A DNA stretch of 64,000 nucleotides from Cochliopodium minus (GCA_024220525.1 JAMYWO010000025.1:69267-133266), one strand, 5' to 3'; shown: positions 35,058-47,876, counted from the first letter of the stretch. Translations and numbers: made by a program. The notes: generated by a model not told the origin, from the sequence alone.

Positions 35058-37614
35058 ATGGAGGATAAAAAAGAACAACTCTATGTCATCAAGAGGAATG
35101 GAGAAAAAGAAAAAGTAAGTTATGATCAAATTCTTGAGAGATTGGAGGAACTATCCAAAGATCTCAATGGGGTAGATATCTTGGAAGTTGCAAAAAGAGT
35201 AGTTCAAGGAGTCCAATCTGGAATCAAAACTTCTGAATTGGATAATCTCGCTGCAGAAACAGCAGCATATTTGATCACCACCCATTTTCACTATGAAATT
35301 TTGGCGGCAAGACTTGCAATTTCTAATTTGCAAAAGCAAACAAGCACTTCTTTCTTGGATACCATCCAATCTTTACATGGATACATCAATCCAAAGAATA
35401 AAAAACATTCACCAATGGTTTCCGACGAATTATTAGAACTTGTTGAAAAACATCAAGATGAAATCCAAAACAGAATCGACTACCAAAGAGATTTCAAATA
35501 CGATTATTTCGGATTCAAAACATTATGCAGATCTTATCTTTTGAAGATTAACGACAAAATCGTAGAAAGACCTCAACACATGTTAATGCGAGTATCTCTT
35601 GGTATCTGGATGAATGATCTTGAGCAAGCATTTGCTACCTATGATCTCATGTCCAATCTCATGTTCACACATGCTTCTCCTACCTTGTTCAACAGTGGTA
35701 CACCCAGACCTCAATGCTCATCATGCTTTCTTTTATCAATGACCGAAGATAGTATTAAGGGGATTTTTGAAACTCTTACAAGATGCGCAGAAATATCAAA
35801 AAATGCGGGTAAATATTTTTTTTAACGGACAAATTCCAAAATTAACTGTCAAAATAATTTTTAATTAAACCAAAGGTGGCATTGGTTTAAATGTTTCAAA
35901 CATCCGTGGAAGTGGTTCATACATCTCTGGAACAAATGGTATCAGTAATGGTCTCATTCCAATGTTGAGGGTGTATAATAATACCGCTAGATATGTTGAT
36001 CAAGGAGGTGGAAAAAGAAAAGGAGCATTCGCAATCTACCTCGAGCCATGGCATTCTGACATCTTTGATTTCTTGGAATTGAAAAAGAATCATGGGAATG
36101 AAGAAATGAGAGCTAGAGATCTCTTCTATGGTTTGTGGATCCCTGATCTCTTCATGAAGAGAGTAGAGCAAAAGGGAAAATGGTCATTGATGTGCCCCGA
36201 TGAATGTCCAGGTTTGTTTGACACATATGGAGAAGAATTCGAGCAATTGTATACAAAGTATGAGAATGAGAAGAAATACAAAAAAGTAATCGATGCACAA
36301 GAACTCTGGTTTGCAATCATTGAATCTCAAATCGAAACAGGAAATCCCTACATGTTGTACAAAGATTCTTGCAACAAAAAATCCAACCAAAAGAACTTGG
36401 GTACCATCAGAGGAAGTAATCTTTGCACAGAAATCATCCAATATACTTCTCGTGATGAAATTGCAGTTTGTAATTTGGCTTCCATCTCTCTTCCAAAGTT
36501 TGTTGTTACACCAAATAATGAAAAGCCATATTTTGATCACATTGCTTTCAAAGACGTAGTGATGCAAGCAACCAGAAATCTTAACAAAGTAATTGACATC
36601 AATTACTATCCTGTACCTGAAGGAGAAAACTCCAACAAGAAACACAGACCTATCGGGCTTGGTGTTCAAGGACTTGCAGATGCTTTTATCTTGTTGAGAC
36701 TTGCTTTTGACAGTGAAGAAGCAAGAACTGTGAACAAGGAAATCTTTGAAACTCTTTACTATGCTGCTTTGGTTAGTTCCAACGATTCTGCAATCAAAGA
36801 AGGTCCTTATGAGTCATTCAAAGGTTCTCCTGCTTCTAAAGGAATTCTGCAATATGACATGTGGGAGGGAGTTGTTCCTTCTACTAGATGGGACTGGAGC
36901 TCTTTGAAACAAAGCATCATTCAACATGGTCTCAGAAACTCTTTGTTGGTTGCTCCTATGCCTACCGCTTCTTCTTCTCAAATTCTTGGTAACAACGAGT
37001 GTTTTGAACCCTACACTTCAAATATTTACCAAAGAAGAGTTTTGTCTGGTACCTTTACTGTTGTAAACAAACATTTGCTCTCCGATTTGATGAAGATTGG
37101 AATGTGGAATAACAACATTAAAGACATGATCATCTCGGCTGGTGGATCTGTCCAAAACATCAAAGAGATTCCTCAAGAACTCAAAGATATCTACAAAACC
37201 GTCTGGGAGATCAAACAAAGAGTCATTGTTGATTTGGCAGCAGATAGAGGTGCTTTCATCGATCAATCTCAATCTTTGAACATTTTCATGGCAAATCCTA
37301 CCTTCAAAATGATGACTTCCATGCACTTTTACGGTTGGAAAAAAGGTTTGAAAACAGGAATGTATTATCTCCGCTCTAAAGGTGCCACTGATGCCATTCA
37401 ATTCACCATTGATCCTTCCCTCAATAATGTACAAAAGAATCTTTCTCTTCCTGTATTGAAGAAAAATACTCCTTCTAAATCTACCCCTACCAAAGACAAA
37501 ATAGAAAGTATTGAATCAAAAGAGGATGTAACTCAGAAATTGTCAGAGTTACTCGATTTTTCCAGTGGTCCTGTTTGTACCATGCAAGATGGATGCATTT
37601 CATGTGGAAGTTAA
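35058..37614 (+). CDS. Ribonucleotide reductase large subunit R1 (class Ia)
   Basis: Two exons; the intron is near 35810-35875, inside [20 protein letters not shown]. The product has about 825 residues, the usual size. An N-terminal ATP-cone ([17 protein letters not shown]) gives allosteric activity control. The barrel carries the redox Cys in [13 protein letters not shown], the radical-site segment [20 protein letters not shown] with Asn, Cys and Glu, and [20 protein letters not shown]. The tail ends [12 protein letters not shown] with the CxxC pair that passes electrons from thioredoxin or glutaredoxin. It pairs with the R2 gene next door to make dNDPs. Confidence 0.98.
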
Positions 37615-38097
37615 CATTATTTCCATTTTCTTAATGTTTGTTCATAAATTACAAAAAATACAAAATTTTTGTTCTTTTATTTAGTAATTATAAATTAAAA
37701 AACAATATTTTTTTGATAATGCAACTTTAATTTCTTTTAATTTCCTTTCCCAAACACTTGAAGTTTATCCAACAAGGTCTAAATATCTTTATCTATATCC
37801 AAATTCAAAATTTTTTTTTTTTTAAATTTATTCAGAAGATGAAAAAAAATTAACAAACAGATTAAAAAATAAAAAAAATTGAAAAGAGAAAAATTTGTAA
37901 TTAGAACAAAATTATAACACTTTCTTTTCGATCAAAAATTCATATTTAAAAACATACTCAAATCAATTATTATCCAAAAGGGAAATTAATTTTTTCAAAA
38001 GAAGAAATAATAGAAATAATTTTAACAAAGATAAATTAATTAGAATAAAAGAGATAACTGTATTATATTAGAAATTTAACCATTTTTAACGAAAAGG
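37615..38097. other. Intergenic spacer, may hide a first exon
   Basis: About 480 bp of AT-rich sequence without a clear gene. The first visible exon of the downstream VIT-VWA gene has no in-frame ATG, so its true 5' exon should lie here. I could not identify it. Confidence 0.45.
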
Positions 38098-41000
38098 AAG
38101 ATTTATTTTTGAACACAAATCGAAAAAGAAAAGATAATAACAATATATTCTATCAAATAAAAGAAATGTGTGATGATCTAGGAACAAAATATTCTGGTGT
38201 ATATTATTTTAACAAAGAAAAAAACGAAATAGGAGAAACATTGAAAATTTTATCATATAATGCATCAATTGAAATTGTGGATACATATTCATTGATAGAA
38301 ATAGAACAAATATTTACAAATGAGAAAGATAATCAGGAATTAATGTAAGAAAAAAAAAAGAAAATTTTCTTTCCTTAAAAATTTCAAATCAAAAATTACG
38401 AAAAAATAATATATGACAACAAATCGAATAATTTCAAAAAAAACATTACATATAAAGATAATAATCTTTGAAGGGAATATTTTTTATTTAAATGTGGAAT
38501 CCAAAGATCTTCAAATTATAAAATTAATTTATTTTATTGTGCTGTGCAAAAGATTTTATATTTTTTTACGCACTCAAAATATGATATAATACTCAATTTC
38601 TTTCCATATAAAAGAGCAATAATACCAGTGGAAGAAATAGGATCGAAAATATTTTCTTTGACAATAGAGGTAGATGGAGAGATAATCAAGAATCCAAAGC
38701 CAATAGATAATCAACCCACCAATCTATCATTGACAACCAAAGCATTTTCAGAAATAGTATCCAAACAGCCATTTTATTGCAAAATGCCCTCAGGAAAATC
38801 AATAACAGTGAAAATAGAATATGTCGCCAAATTGGAATGGATAGAAGAGAGATTCTCCTTTCTCCTCCCATCATCAGCCTGGGGAAAATTCGAGACGAAA
38901 TTATCCAAACCCTCCTTCAAAGAAAGATTGAGCAAGAAGCTCACCAAACCAAAAACAGATCTCTCCGTCAAATTCAAGGTGAACATCGACATCGAGATGA
39001 GCTCCGAAATTCTCTCCGTCGAAGCCTCGCTGCCAGGATTCAAATCCAAAAAGGAAAACAAAAAGGCCAATCTTCAGTACTTAGGTGAGACCTTTCCTGA
39101 TCTTTCCATCTACGTCTACTTTAAAGTGAAAGAACCAAGAACAACACGTATTTGGTCTTCTCCTGTCAGCGAGGAAATAAAAATTTCAGAGGTTGATAAC
39201 GTGAGTGTTTTGATGTATTCCGTGCTTCCCATTTTTGAGACGAAGGGAGACTGCGAGGTCCTTTTTCTTGTGGACAACTCCATCTCCATGAAGGAGAACG
39301 GCTTCTCCAAGATCACCAAGAAGGTTCTTGAGATCGCCCACAAGAACTTGCCCAATGATTGTCCTTTCAACATTGCTACTTTTGGAGATGAACCCATGTG
39401 GCTTTTTCCAAAAAGTGAACCTAAAAACAAAGTAGAAAAAAAATTCTTTTTAATATTTTTTTTATTTTTATTTTATTTTTTTTATTTTTCATTTTTATTT
39501 TTTTGATTTTTCTTATTTATCTTTTTATATTTTTTATTTTTCCAGAAATCTTCAAAAACAGTGACAAAGTATCTCAGCTCTCTTTTGTTTAACTCTAAGA
39601 CTACCATTCTTTCTCAGATTCTCGAGTACGTGTTTGATCCCAGCCAGTTGCCTCCTTATTTCATTGATAAACAAACCAAATATACTCGCCAAGTAGTAAT
39701 TATAACAGATGGATACATTAGTGGTAAAAAATTTATTTTTTTTATTTTTTTTTATTTTTTATAATTTTTATTTTTATTTTTCATTTTTATTTATTTGTAT
39801 TTTTATTTTCCTATTTTTTAGATCCTCTTCAATTATCTGAAATTAAAAGCATATGCAGTGAGCAAAGAATATTTGTTTGTGGAATGGGTCCTTCTGTAAG
39901 AATTTTTCACCATTTAGTTTTTTTTGTTCATATTTAAATCAATAAAAAATTTTTATTAATTAATAAATACATTTTTTTCTTCTTTTTTAAATTCATTTTT
40001 TTTTTAAATCATTTTTATAATTTCATTTTAAATTATTTTTTTTAAATAATTTCTTTAATAATTTTTTAAATAATTTTTAAATGAAAGAGTATCACTTTTT
40101 CGAGTGAGATGACTTGTGTATCGAACGGATCATCCATAACAATTCTGAACACAGACAACGAAAAGGACCTGACGAGCAAAGTGACGCACATGACCACTCA
40201 GATCTCCTTTCCTGCTCCCCCTCTCAAAATGCTCGACATCAAACAATGTGGAAACACGGAGACCATCCTCGACACTTCTCCCCTCCCTTCCATCTGTAGC
40301 GGAGAGTTTTTCTCTTTTTTTCAGGTTGTTCAGAATTCCTCATTTGATAAATTTAATGGTAACTCTGCTTTTCTTTTTTATTTTGAAATATTAATGAAAC
40401 ATTTTTAAACATTTTTAAACATTTTTATTTTTTAAAATTTTTTTTAAAATTTTTCTTTTTGATTTTTTTTTTCACATCATTTTTTAATTTCCAAATTTAT
40501 TAATTTTGATTTATGTTCGATTTTTTTTTTTTTGAAATGGTGTTTTTGTCAATTCAAAAATTAATTAATTTTTATTTTGATTAGATTTATTTTCAAAATA
40601 TTTTTTAATTTGAATTTTTTTTTTTGTTTTTTAATTATTTTATTTAAATAGGAGAGATAATGGTGAAGACGGGAGAATCATTGTTCAAATTCGACTTGTC
40701 GAAAAAATCAGAAAACCAAAACGAAACAGTAAAAAAGATCGCCTCTTTTGTATTAATGGACGAAATGGACAGGGGATTCTCAGTGAGAGCGGACCGTAAA
40801 AAGAGAAGGCTCAAATTCGCCGAGAATTACCGTATGGAGTGTGGAAAACTTTTCTCCAATGTCAAATCGGATGAACAAATCCTCAATGAGAAAAAGAGGC
40901 TCATCATTGAAAGTAATGGGAGTGGTTCTTCCCATTCTATTGGTAATTTTTTTTAAATATTTTTTAAAATTTTTATTTGTTTAATTATTCAAAATTTTTT

Positions 41001-42362
41001 TGTTTAATTATTCAACTTTTCTTTCTATTTTTTTTTTACTTTATTTATTTTTTTAAATTTTTTTTAATTTTTTAATTTTTTACTTTATTTTTAAATTTAT
41101 TTAAATTTTTTAATTTTTTATATGTTATTTAAGTTTTCTATTTTTTTTTTGTTTTGAACTATTTTTGGCTTCATTAATTTTTTTTCAATAAATTTTTTTT
41201 TATTTATTCTAAATTTTAATTTTTCTTTTCTCATTATTGATTGAAGAGGAAAAATTTTTTCATTTTTTTTTTTTTTAATTTTATTGTCCATTCTAATCTG
41301 ACATACTAAAAAAAAAAAGTCGATTCATTTTTTTCTTCAACAGGCTCAACATCTAAAGAAGGAGGCTTCCTAGAAAGAATGTCAAGAGACAACGGCACAG
41401 GCCTCTCCAAAGTGAACACCTTCCCGCAACCAAGACAGCCGCCCAACAGGATGGAAAGGCTCAAAAAACACGACAACATCCTCAAACAAGTCAATCAAAT
41501 CAACAACCCTTCTTCCAAATCATTCGAAAAAGTAAATAAAATTGATATGGAGGGAATTTTCCTTTTTAATGTCCTCTGCGTGTTGAGGGACACGTTTGGT
41601 GTTTCTTTGCCTTTTTCTCGGGAGACCGCTTCTTTTGTTTTTTCTCAGAGCGACGTTTTGGCCAAGCAGGCCAAGATCTTTTTCTCTACTGCCACTTTTG
41701 TTCCTGTTTCTCAGCTTGAAAGCATGTCCAGTGAGAAGATTACCAAAGTAAAAAAAAAAAAAATTATTTTTATTTTAAAATTTTTTTTAATAAAGTTTTT
41801 TTCTAAAAATTTTTTTTATTTTTTATTTTTTAATTCCATATTAATCTAATTTTTTTATTCGAAATTCTTAATTTCATATTTTCTTCATATATATATTTTA
41901 TTTCATTCAATATTTTTTATAATTTTTTTTTTTTTTAGTTCCACATTAATCTACAATTTTTTTAAATTCTTCATATTTTCATTTTATTTTCATTCTTTTC
42001 ATTTTGTATTTTTTTTTTAATTTTTTTAATTTTTTTTTTTTAAAAAAGTCTTACCCAGAAGTGAAAGAAAAGTTGGAACAAGAAAAGAAAGTGAGTGCAG
42101 CATTTTCATTGGTTTCCTATCACTTGGACAAGGGAGGCAGAGATAAAATGGAGGATTCTCTCGTCTTTCTCCCTCACTTTTATAACGTTGTTGGTTTAGG
42201 TGACAAACGACCATGCGATTACATTGCTATCTTCGATGGTAAAATAATTTTTTTTAATTTTTTATTTTTTTTTAATTTTTTATTTTTTTTATTTTTTTAT
42301 TTTTTTATTTTTTATTTTTTATTTTTTTTATTTTTTTATTTTTTTATTTTTTTTATTTTTTT
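38098..42362 (+). CDS. VIT-VWA-PP2C fusion protein, 3'-truncated at an N
   Basis: Nine exons splice in frame. A VIT-like region comes first (YNASIEIVDTYSLIEIEQIF, then VEEIGSKIFSLTIEVDG). A von Willebrand A domain follows: LFLVDNSISMKENG with the DxSxS metal site, the MIDAS Thr in SKTTILSQIL, and VVIITDGYISD. A linker of about 350 residues includes a basic segment (DRKKRRLKF) and a Pro-rich stretch. Next is the start of a PP2C Ser/Thr phosphatase: GGRDKMEDSLVFLPHF with the phosphate-binding Arg and the Glu-Asp pair, then YIAIFDG, whose Asp is a metal ligand. The exon ends at 42238 and the rest of PP2C should follow, but a T-rich intron and the N at 42363 cut it off. The 5' end is also incomplete. 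VIT-VWA proteins are usually scaffolds; joining one to PP2C is unusual. Confidence 0.75.
42240..42362. repeat. T-rich TTTTTA-type low-complexity tract
   Basis: A run of T(4-7)A units fills the start of the intron after the PP2C exon and runs up to the ambiguous base. Similar A-rich sequence follows on the other side (42430-42512), so the two sides may have been joined through their repeats. Confidence 0.8.
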
Positions 42363-42363
42363 N
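42363..42363. other. Single ambiguous base, probable scaffold join
   Basis: The PP2C domain to the left and the ABC-transporter ATPase domain to the right are both interrupted here, although the two genes converge. Two unrelated genes losing their 3' halves at one base is best explained by a join of two contigs. Confidence 0.65.
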
Positions 42364-44535
42364 TTGCCAGAAATGAAATACCATTTTTGGTTTTTGGAAT
42401 CTAACAAACTACATTTCCTATTTAAAATCAAAAAAATAAATAAAATAAAAAAAATATATAAAATAAAAAAATAAAAAAATAAAAAAATAAAAAAATAAAA
42501 AAAATATAAAAAATAGATTCACGTTTTTCTTTTTTGAGTTCTTTTCTTGCGCTTTTCAAGGTAGAAAACAACTGGTTGACTCTTTCTGCCATTCCAGACA
42601 TTGCCAAAATCTCCTTGTAGCTCAACAACAAGTGTTTGCAGGCAGTTCCCAAAGAGATGAAAAGTTGAGTGGCAGTCAAATAATATTGCATTGTTTGAGC
42701 AGTAGTCTTCTTTTCGATACCGTTCCTTCCTACAAAAAAATAAAAAAATTTTTATTTTTATTTTTTTTAAAAAATTAAATTTGATTTTAATTTTTGAATA
42801 ATTATTTTTGTTCAATTTTTTGTATTTTTTAATTTCTATTTTTAGTTATTTTTTAAGTTTTTAATTTTTTAGATTATTTTTTACCGAAATAAACTGCAGG
42901 AATCAACATGGAGTAGGCAAACATGGTTCCTCCATACTTCACAATGTAGGTGTCGTAAGTGGACATGATGAAGTGGAGGATTTGATGGCGATTTTCCAAA
43001 TTTTCGATCCTGTCCCAACTCTCTTGGAGAATGTTTTCTTCTCTCTTACCTCCATCTAAAAAAAAGAAAAAAAAAATATTCAATATTAAAGATAACAAAA
43101 AATATTCAAAATTATAAATAACAAAAAATAAAATATAAAAAAGAAAAGGAAATAATGATGAAAATTTTAAAAAAATGTTCAAAAAAAATATTAAAAAAAT
43201 TTTTACTGTAAAAAGCAATCTGCTCGGATGAAGTAGCGATACGGTTATGATGAAGACGAAGTTCTCCTTCGAGTTTGTGGACGGTTTTGTGGAACCAAGA
43301 AAAGTCAGGAGAAACAAACTTTACCCAGAACCCTGCTATGAAAAAGAATGCATAAAATCCAACCAACTGTTGCCATCCCATCAATTTACCTATTAAACAA
43401 AAAAATAAAAATAAAGTACCAAAAAATAAAAATAAAGTGTAGATTAAAAGTAAAAAAAAAGGAAAGTTTGAAGAAAAGAAAATAAGTCTCAACCCAAAAT
43501 TTATAAAAAGAGGATTAAATATTATGAATTGCGGATATTTTTTCATAATTAAATAAAAAAATTTTTTATCATTTAAAAAAAGATGTTTTTGACCCAAACT
43601 GCGAGATACAAAAATGATTTCGGCAATGGGACGCAAAATCTTCATGAACAACTCGGACAAAATGTCAGTGAATTCTCTCAAATCCTCAGTCATCTTTTGA
43701 ACTACTTCTCCTGCCTTTTCTTGGGAAGTAGAAGCATGTGTAATTTTGTAGTACAACATTTCTTTCATGTACTTTCCGTGAAGGAGTTTGGTTAAGAGAC
43801 CTCTCATTCTTACTGCAAGATTGGATTTCAAGAACATGAGAAATGCATTGACGAATGCAGCAGGCATGCAAAAAAGTGCAAATGTGACTTGTCTGTCGAA
43901 CATTTTGTCGAACTTTCCTTCTCCAATCAATTTTCCTAAAGATCCCGCCATTCTATATTTTTCAAAGATTTGTTAAATTAATAATATTATATAGCTTATT
44001 TTAACTTTTATATTTTAACATATTCTTATATTATTCTTCAATATATATTTTTTCACTGAATTTTAATTGATAATATCAAAATTTGAAAATATTCTTTTTT
44101 TTTACGTTGCTATTTTGATTGTCAAATATACTCTCAAAGCAATTCCTACAATTATACCAACACAGTGAAATACGATCACATATGATCCTTCTATCTTGGA
44201 AAATTTTTTCAAAATAGGGAAGACATTCTTCCATGAGGTTATTTTCTTTACTGGTTTCTTTTCATCTTTAATTTCTTCTATTTTGATTTCATTTGTTCTT
44301 CTTTTCAATCTTTTTGCAAATCCAACAACAGTGGAAAGAATTGAACTGCCTCCATAAATGAATAAAAGTACCTTACCTAAACAAAAATCATAAAAAAAAA
44401 ATTATTACGAATAAAAATTAAAAAGTGGGATTTTTTGATGGATACGGTACCTCTATTTGATGATGTTACTGTATTGTAGAAATGATTAAATAATCCTGAA
44501 TATCCATCTAATCTTCTTTTTTCGAATATGCTCAT
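42364..44535 (-). CDS. ABCD-family half-transporter (peroxisomal type), 3'-truncated
   Basis: The start is MSIFEKRRLDGYSGLFNHFY (44535). Five or more exons follow through a membrane span (YVIVFHCVGIIVGIALRVYL) and the transmembrane domain. ABCD landmarks are FALFCMPAAFVNAFLMFLKS, LTKLLHGKYMKEMLYYKI, the conserved KLEGELRLHHNRIATSSEQI with AFY after it, and LLLSYKEILAMSGMAERVNQ. ABCD proteins dimerise and carry fatty acyl-CoAs into peroxisomes. The nucleotide-binding domain is missing. A short exon at about 42428-42364 (LLDSKNQKWYFISG) may be its first strand. The gene is cut at the N. It stands head to head with eIF5, 322 bp apart. Confidence 0.88.
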
Positions 44536-44857
44536 TTTCTTGATTGGATTTGAAAAAGAAATTTTTTTTTATATTTAAAATTTTTCGTTTTGAAAGTGCA
44601 ATAAAACTAAAATTATTTCATTCAATAGACAAATATTGCAAAGGGGTGATTTAGAGGATATTTATTCTTAATCCCTTTTTTTTTGCTTAAAATCTTATTG
44701 AATCATTTTCTTTTATTCAATTTCTTTAAACCTTAAAGACATCTTATGGAGGAATTAGAGTTAACTTTAGATGATTGACAAATATGAAAATATTTTAATG
44801 AGATTCGATGATAAATAAAAAAAAAATTGAAAGAATATAGTAATATAACAAACTTTA

Positions 44858-46267
44858 ATGTCAGGACGTGTTAATATTCCAAGAAGTATAAAAGATAATC
44901 ATTACAGATATACCATGGCTTCCCTTGAAATCAAAATTGAGGGAAGTGGTAATGGTATTTACTGTAAAATTCCAAATTTGAAGGATATTGGAACAGATCT
45001 TAAAAGAGAACCCATTGATATCTTAAAATTTTTCGGTATTTTAAAATTTATAAAGAAATAAACAAGAAAAGCTTAAAAATTAAACATCTTAAAAGGTTTT
45101 GAGCTTGCATCTCACATAAGATGTCCAGATGCTGATACATTCATTATCAATGGAAAATTTCATAAAGAAAAATTGGCAAATACATTGGATATCTTTATTG
45201 ATAAATTTGTATTATGTAAAAAATGTAAGAATCCAGAAACAAATTTGTTGACAAAAGGTAAAAAAAAATTAATTTATTTTGAAGAAATCTTCTCCTATCT
45301 TTATATCCATATAAACCTTTAATTTACTGAAATTTGACCCTTTAAATTAATAATTTAGGTGGCAATATCTATCTCCACTGCATTTCTTGTGGTCATGAAG
45401 GAATGGGAGATATGAAACACAAATTCGCAGATTATATCACCAAAGAAGTGAAAAAGAGAAGCTCAAATAGCGAAGATAAACAAAAGAAAAAATCTAGCAA
45501 AAAATCAAGCAGCAAAAAAGAAAAGGAAGAAGAAGAGGATGATCCATCCCTTTTCCAAAACTCTACCAAAGAAGAAGATGTCAAGAAGAGAAGAAAGATG
45601 TTACTTGGAGAATCTGGTCCTTCAAAGGAGAAGGGTGTTTCTTGGTGGAAATCTGAATTCAAGAAGTTGCTTGAGAATTCTGATGATAAGATCAGCAGGG
45701 AGAAGTTGATTGAATTCAGAAATAAGATTTTGTGGACCCCAGATGATCTCACTAAGTTTATGGTAAAGAAAAATTATTAAATATCTAACAAAAGATCATC
45801 TCCCAATAAAAGTTGAATACTTGATTTATCAATAATACCTTTATATTAAGATGATTTATACTTTATATAAAAATTACAGAAATAGAGCAAACAAATTTAA
45901 AAATCCAAATATTTATCGTTTTTCTTTTAATATATAGGTTGAAACCTGCATCAATGAAAACTTGCTCAAACAGGTTGTCCCATTTGGAAAGAGATTCAGC
46001 GAATTTTTTGGTGAAAAGAGAACCCAAAGATCTTTGATCAACTCCATCATGGAAGTCATTGGAAATCGTTATCCTCAATTTGTTGAACGTATTGCCCAAG
46101 TCATCAAGGGTCTCTATGATCTTGATTGCCTTGAAGAAGATGTCATTCTCGAATGGTATGACACTACTGATCCTGGGAGTGAAAAGAACATCGAAAAGAT
46201 TACTGAATTGAAGTTGGGAATGGTTACTCTTGTAAATTGGTTAAAAAACTCTGAGGAAGAAGAATAA
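44858..46267 (+). CDS. Translation initiation factor eIF5
   Basis: Four exons; the introns are near 45034-45094, 45260-45357 and 45763-45937. The product has about 390 residues. The N-terminal GAP-type domain has NHYRYTM, with the Arg that stimulates eIF2 GTP hydrolysis, then a C4 zinc ribbon (CKKCKNPET ... CISCGHEG). A basic/acidic linker (KKSSKKSSSKKEKEEEEDD) leads to the W2 HEAT domain (RTQRSLINSIMEVIGNRYPQ, CLEEDVILEWY, VNWLKNSEEEE), which binds eIF2-beta and eIF1. eIF5 acts in start-codon selection in the 43S complex. The stop is at 46265-46267. Confidence 0.96.
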
Positions 46268-46631
46268 ACAACCCCTTTTTTTTATATCGATATCTTGCTA
46301 TTATTTTATTAAAACAAATTAAATAACCTCAAAAAAAATTTGTAAATCTTTGTTCCTTTTTGAATTGTTTTTTTTGTCATTCCTTTAATACTTTTTAGCT
46401 TAAAAGACTTGAATTGATGAATAGTGATCTCAAGAAATTGATAAGATCAATTTGAAAGAAGAGATGACTTTTTTTGAGAAGAGAACTCTTAATTATACAA
46501 GAAAAAAATGAAGAATTCAGAAAATTAGTTTTTCGCACCAAAAATCCATCTTTTTAAAAAAAAATAATTTAATTAAAATTAAAGAAAAAAAAAAAACTAA
46601 AAATCAATGAAAACTAAACAAACCAAACAAA

Positions 46632-47093
46632 ATGTCTAATAAAGTAAATATACCTAGAAATGTTGTTGATATGTTCTACAGATACACAATGCCACCAATG
46701 GAAGTAGCTATTGAAGGAAATGGAAAAACTAAAATTAAAAATTTGAAACAAATTGCTAAAGATTTGAACAGGCATCCAAAAGATATTCTAAAGTTTTTGG
46801 GATATGAATACGGAGCACAAACAAAATGTGAATTAGATATTTTCATTTTAAATGGAAAATTCAAGAAAGATGTTCTATCAAACTCACTTGATACCTTTAT
46901 TGATAAATTCGTTTTGTGTAAGAAATGTAAGAATCCCGAAACTAATTTCTTCTTGAAGAGAAGTTGTGTACATCTTCAATGTATTTCTTGTGGATCTGAC
47001 AGTTTATGTGATATGAAACATAAGTTCACAGATTATATTTCAAAAGAAACAAAGAAAAATATTCAAAATCAATCTAAAAAAAAAATTAAATAA
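46632..47093 (+). CDS. Intronless eIF5 N-terminal-domain paralogue
   Basis: The 153-codon intact frame covers only the eIF5 N-terminal domain. MFYRYTMPPMEVAIEGNG keeps the catalytic Arg, and the zinc ribbon CKKCKNPET ... QCISCGSDSLCDMKHKF keeps its four Cys. The product ends in a Lys/Asn-rich tail (NQSKKKIK) before any W2 domain. The three introns of the neighbouring eIF5 gene are absent, including the one that splits the frame after DILKF(F/L)G. A retrocopy of a partial eIF5 mRNA followed by divergence would explain this. A protein with the GAP domain but no W2 domain could act on eIF2 without normal recruitment, which is inference. A broken near-copy lies at 48016-48433. Confidence 0.8.
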   Translation: MSNKVNIPRNVVDMFYRYTMPPMEVAIEGNGKTKIKNLKQIAKDLNRHPKDILKFLGYEYGAQTKCELDIFILNGKFKKDVLSNSLDTFIDKFVLCKKCKNPETNFFLKRSCVHLQCISCGSDSLCDMKHKFTDYISKETKKNIQNQSKKKIK

Positions 47094-47165
47094 TAATTCA
47101 AGTTTTAATAATTTGTTTTTGTTCAATTGTTTATCAGGATTATGTTTGATCTAATCACAATACAA

Positions 47166-47876
47166 CTACATCAGAATGTTTAATTGAGATAAAAATTTAG
47201 AAATAGATTCGATTTTTTCTGAATCAAAAGAAAAACCAGGAGAATGTTTCAAAAAGGAAGCAAGAATGAGAGAATTGAGTATCTTCTCCTTTATTTTTTC
47301 ATCCTTTGAATCTTGATAAATTTTAAATAGAATTTCTGATTCAGTAAGACTGGTGATGCATTTTTCAGTACCAATGAGGGGTGGAATCTCAAGACCCAAG
47401 TAATCTATTTTGTTGTATAATGGATCCCAGCACTCGATCTCCCTTGCATTTATTTTCTTATAAAACTCCAGACCCACTGAATTTGTTTTTCTTATGACAC
47501 CCCGAAATGGCAGATCAACATAAGTTTTCCTTAGTTCCATCAATAAGGTTCTCCCATATCCATTCAATGATAAATCCTTTCTCACAACAAACTGGCCAAT
47601 ATGAATAAAGGATGGTTTTTTTTGATAAACAGCAAAAGCAACTATTTCCAATTCATTCTTTAGCATGAAGAAAAGATCTTCTGGATTACAGAAGTGTTTT
47701 TGGATTGTTTCATTTAGCCATTCCTTAACTGGTTTGTCTAAGCTTATATTTTGATTTTTATATAACTCCTGGAATGAATCAACAAAGAGTTCCCTTATTT
47801 CTTCGCATTTTTTCTCGCTGAGTTGAGTAGATTTAATTTCTTCAAAAGAATAATTTTTATCCTGCATTTGATCCAA
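47166..47876 (-). CDS. GNAT-family N-acetyltransferase
   Basis: An intronless frame of 236 codons. The core IHIGQFVVRKDLSLNGYGRT with LLMELRK after it is GNAT motif A: a strand, then a Gly-rich turn that binds the pyrophosphate of acetyl-CoA. The following VGLEFYKKINAREIE matches motif B, with the typical 'GLxFYxKxGA' pattern. A helical C-terminal extension of about 80 residues is not recognised. The substrate is unknown. It sits between the eIF5 paralogue and its broken copy on the opposite strand and, like them, has no introns, unlike almost all other genes here. Confidence 0.8.
   Translation of the reverse strand: MDQMQDKNYSFEEIKSTQLSEKKCEEIRELFVDSFQELYKNQNISLDKPVKEWLNETIQKHFCNPEDLFFMLKNELEIVAFAVYQKKPSFIHIGQFVVRKDLSLNGYGRTLLMELRKTYVDLPFRGVIRKTNSVGLEFYKKINAREIECWDPLYNKIDYLGLEIPPLIGTEKCITSLTESEILFKIYQDSKDEKIKEKILNSLILASFLKHSPGFSFDSEKIESISKFLSQLNILM

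Noticed and set aside
42028-42214. Minus-strand frame opposite the PP2C exon.
   Set aside because: It is the antisense of the conserved PP2C motif GGRDKMED and has no features of its own.
46265-46267. Possible alternative genetic code, considered because of the AT-rich bias.
   Set aside because: TAA, TAG and TGA all end well-conserved genes at the expected C-termini (for example R1 and eIF5 at TAA, R2 at TAG, dynactin at TGA), so the standard code fits.
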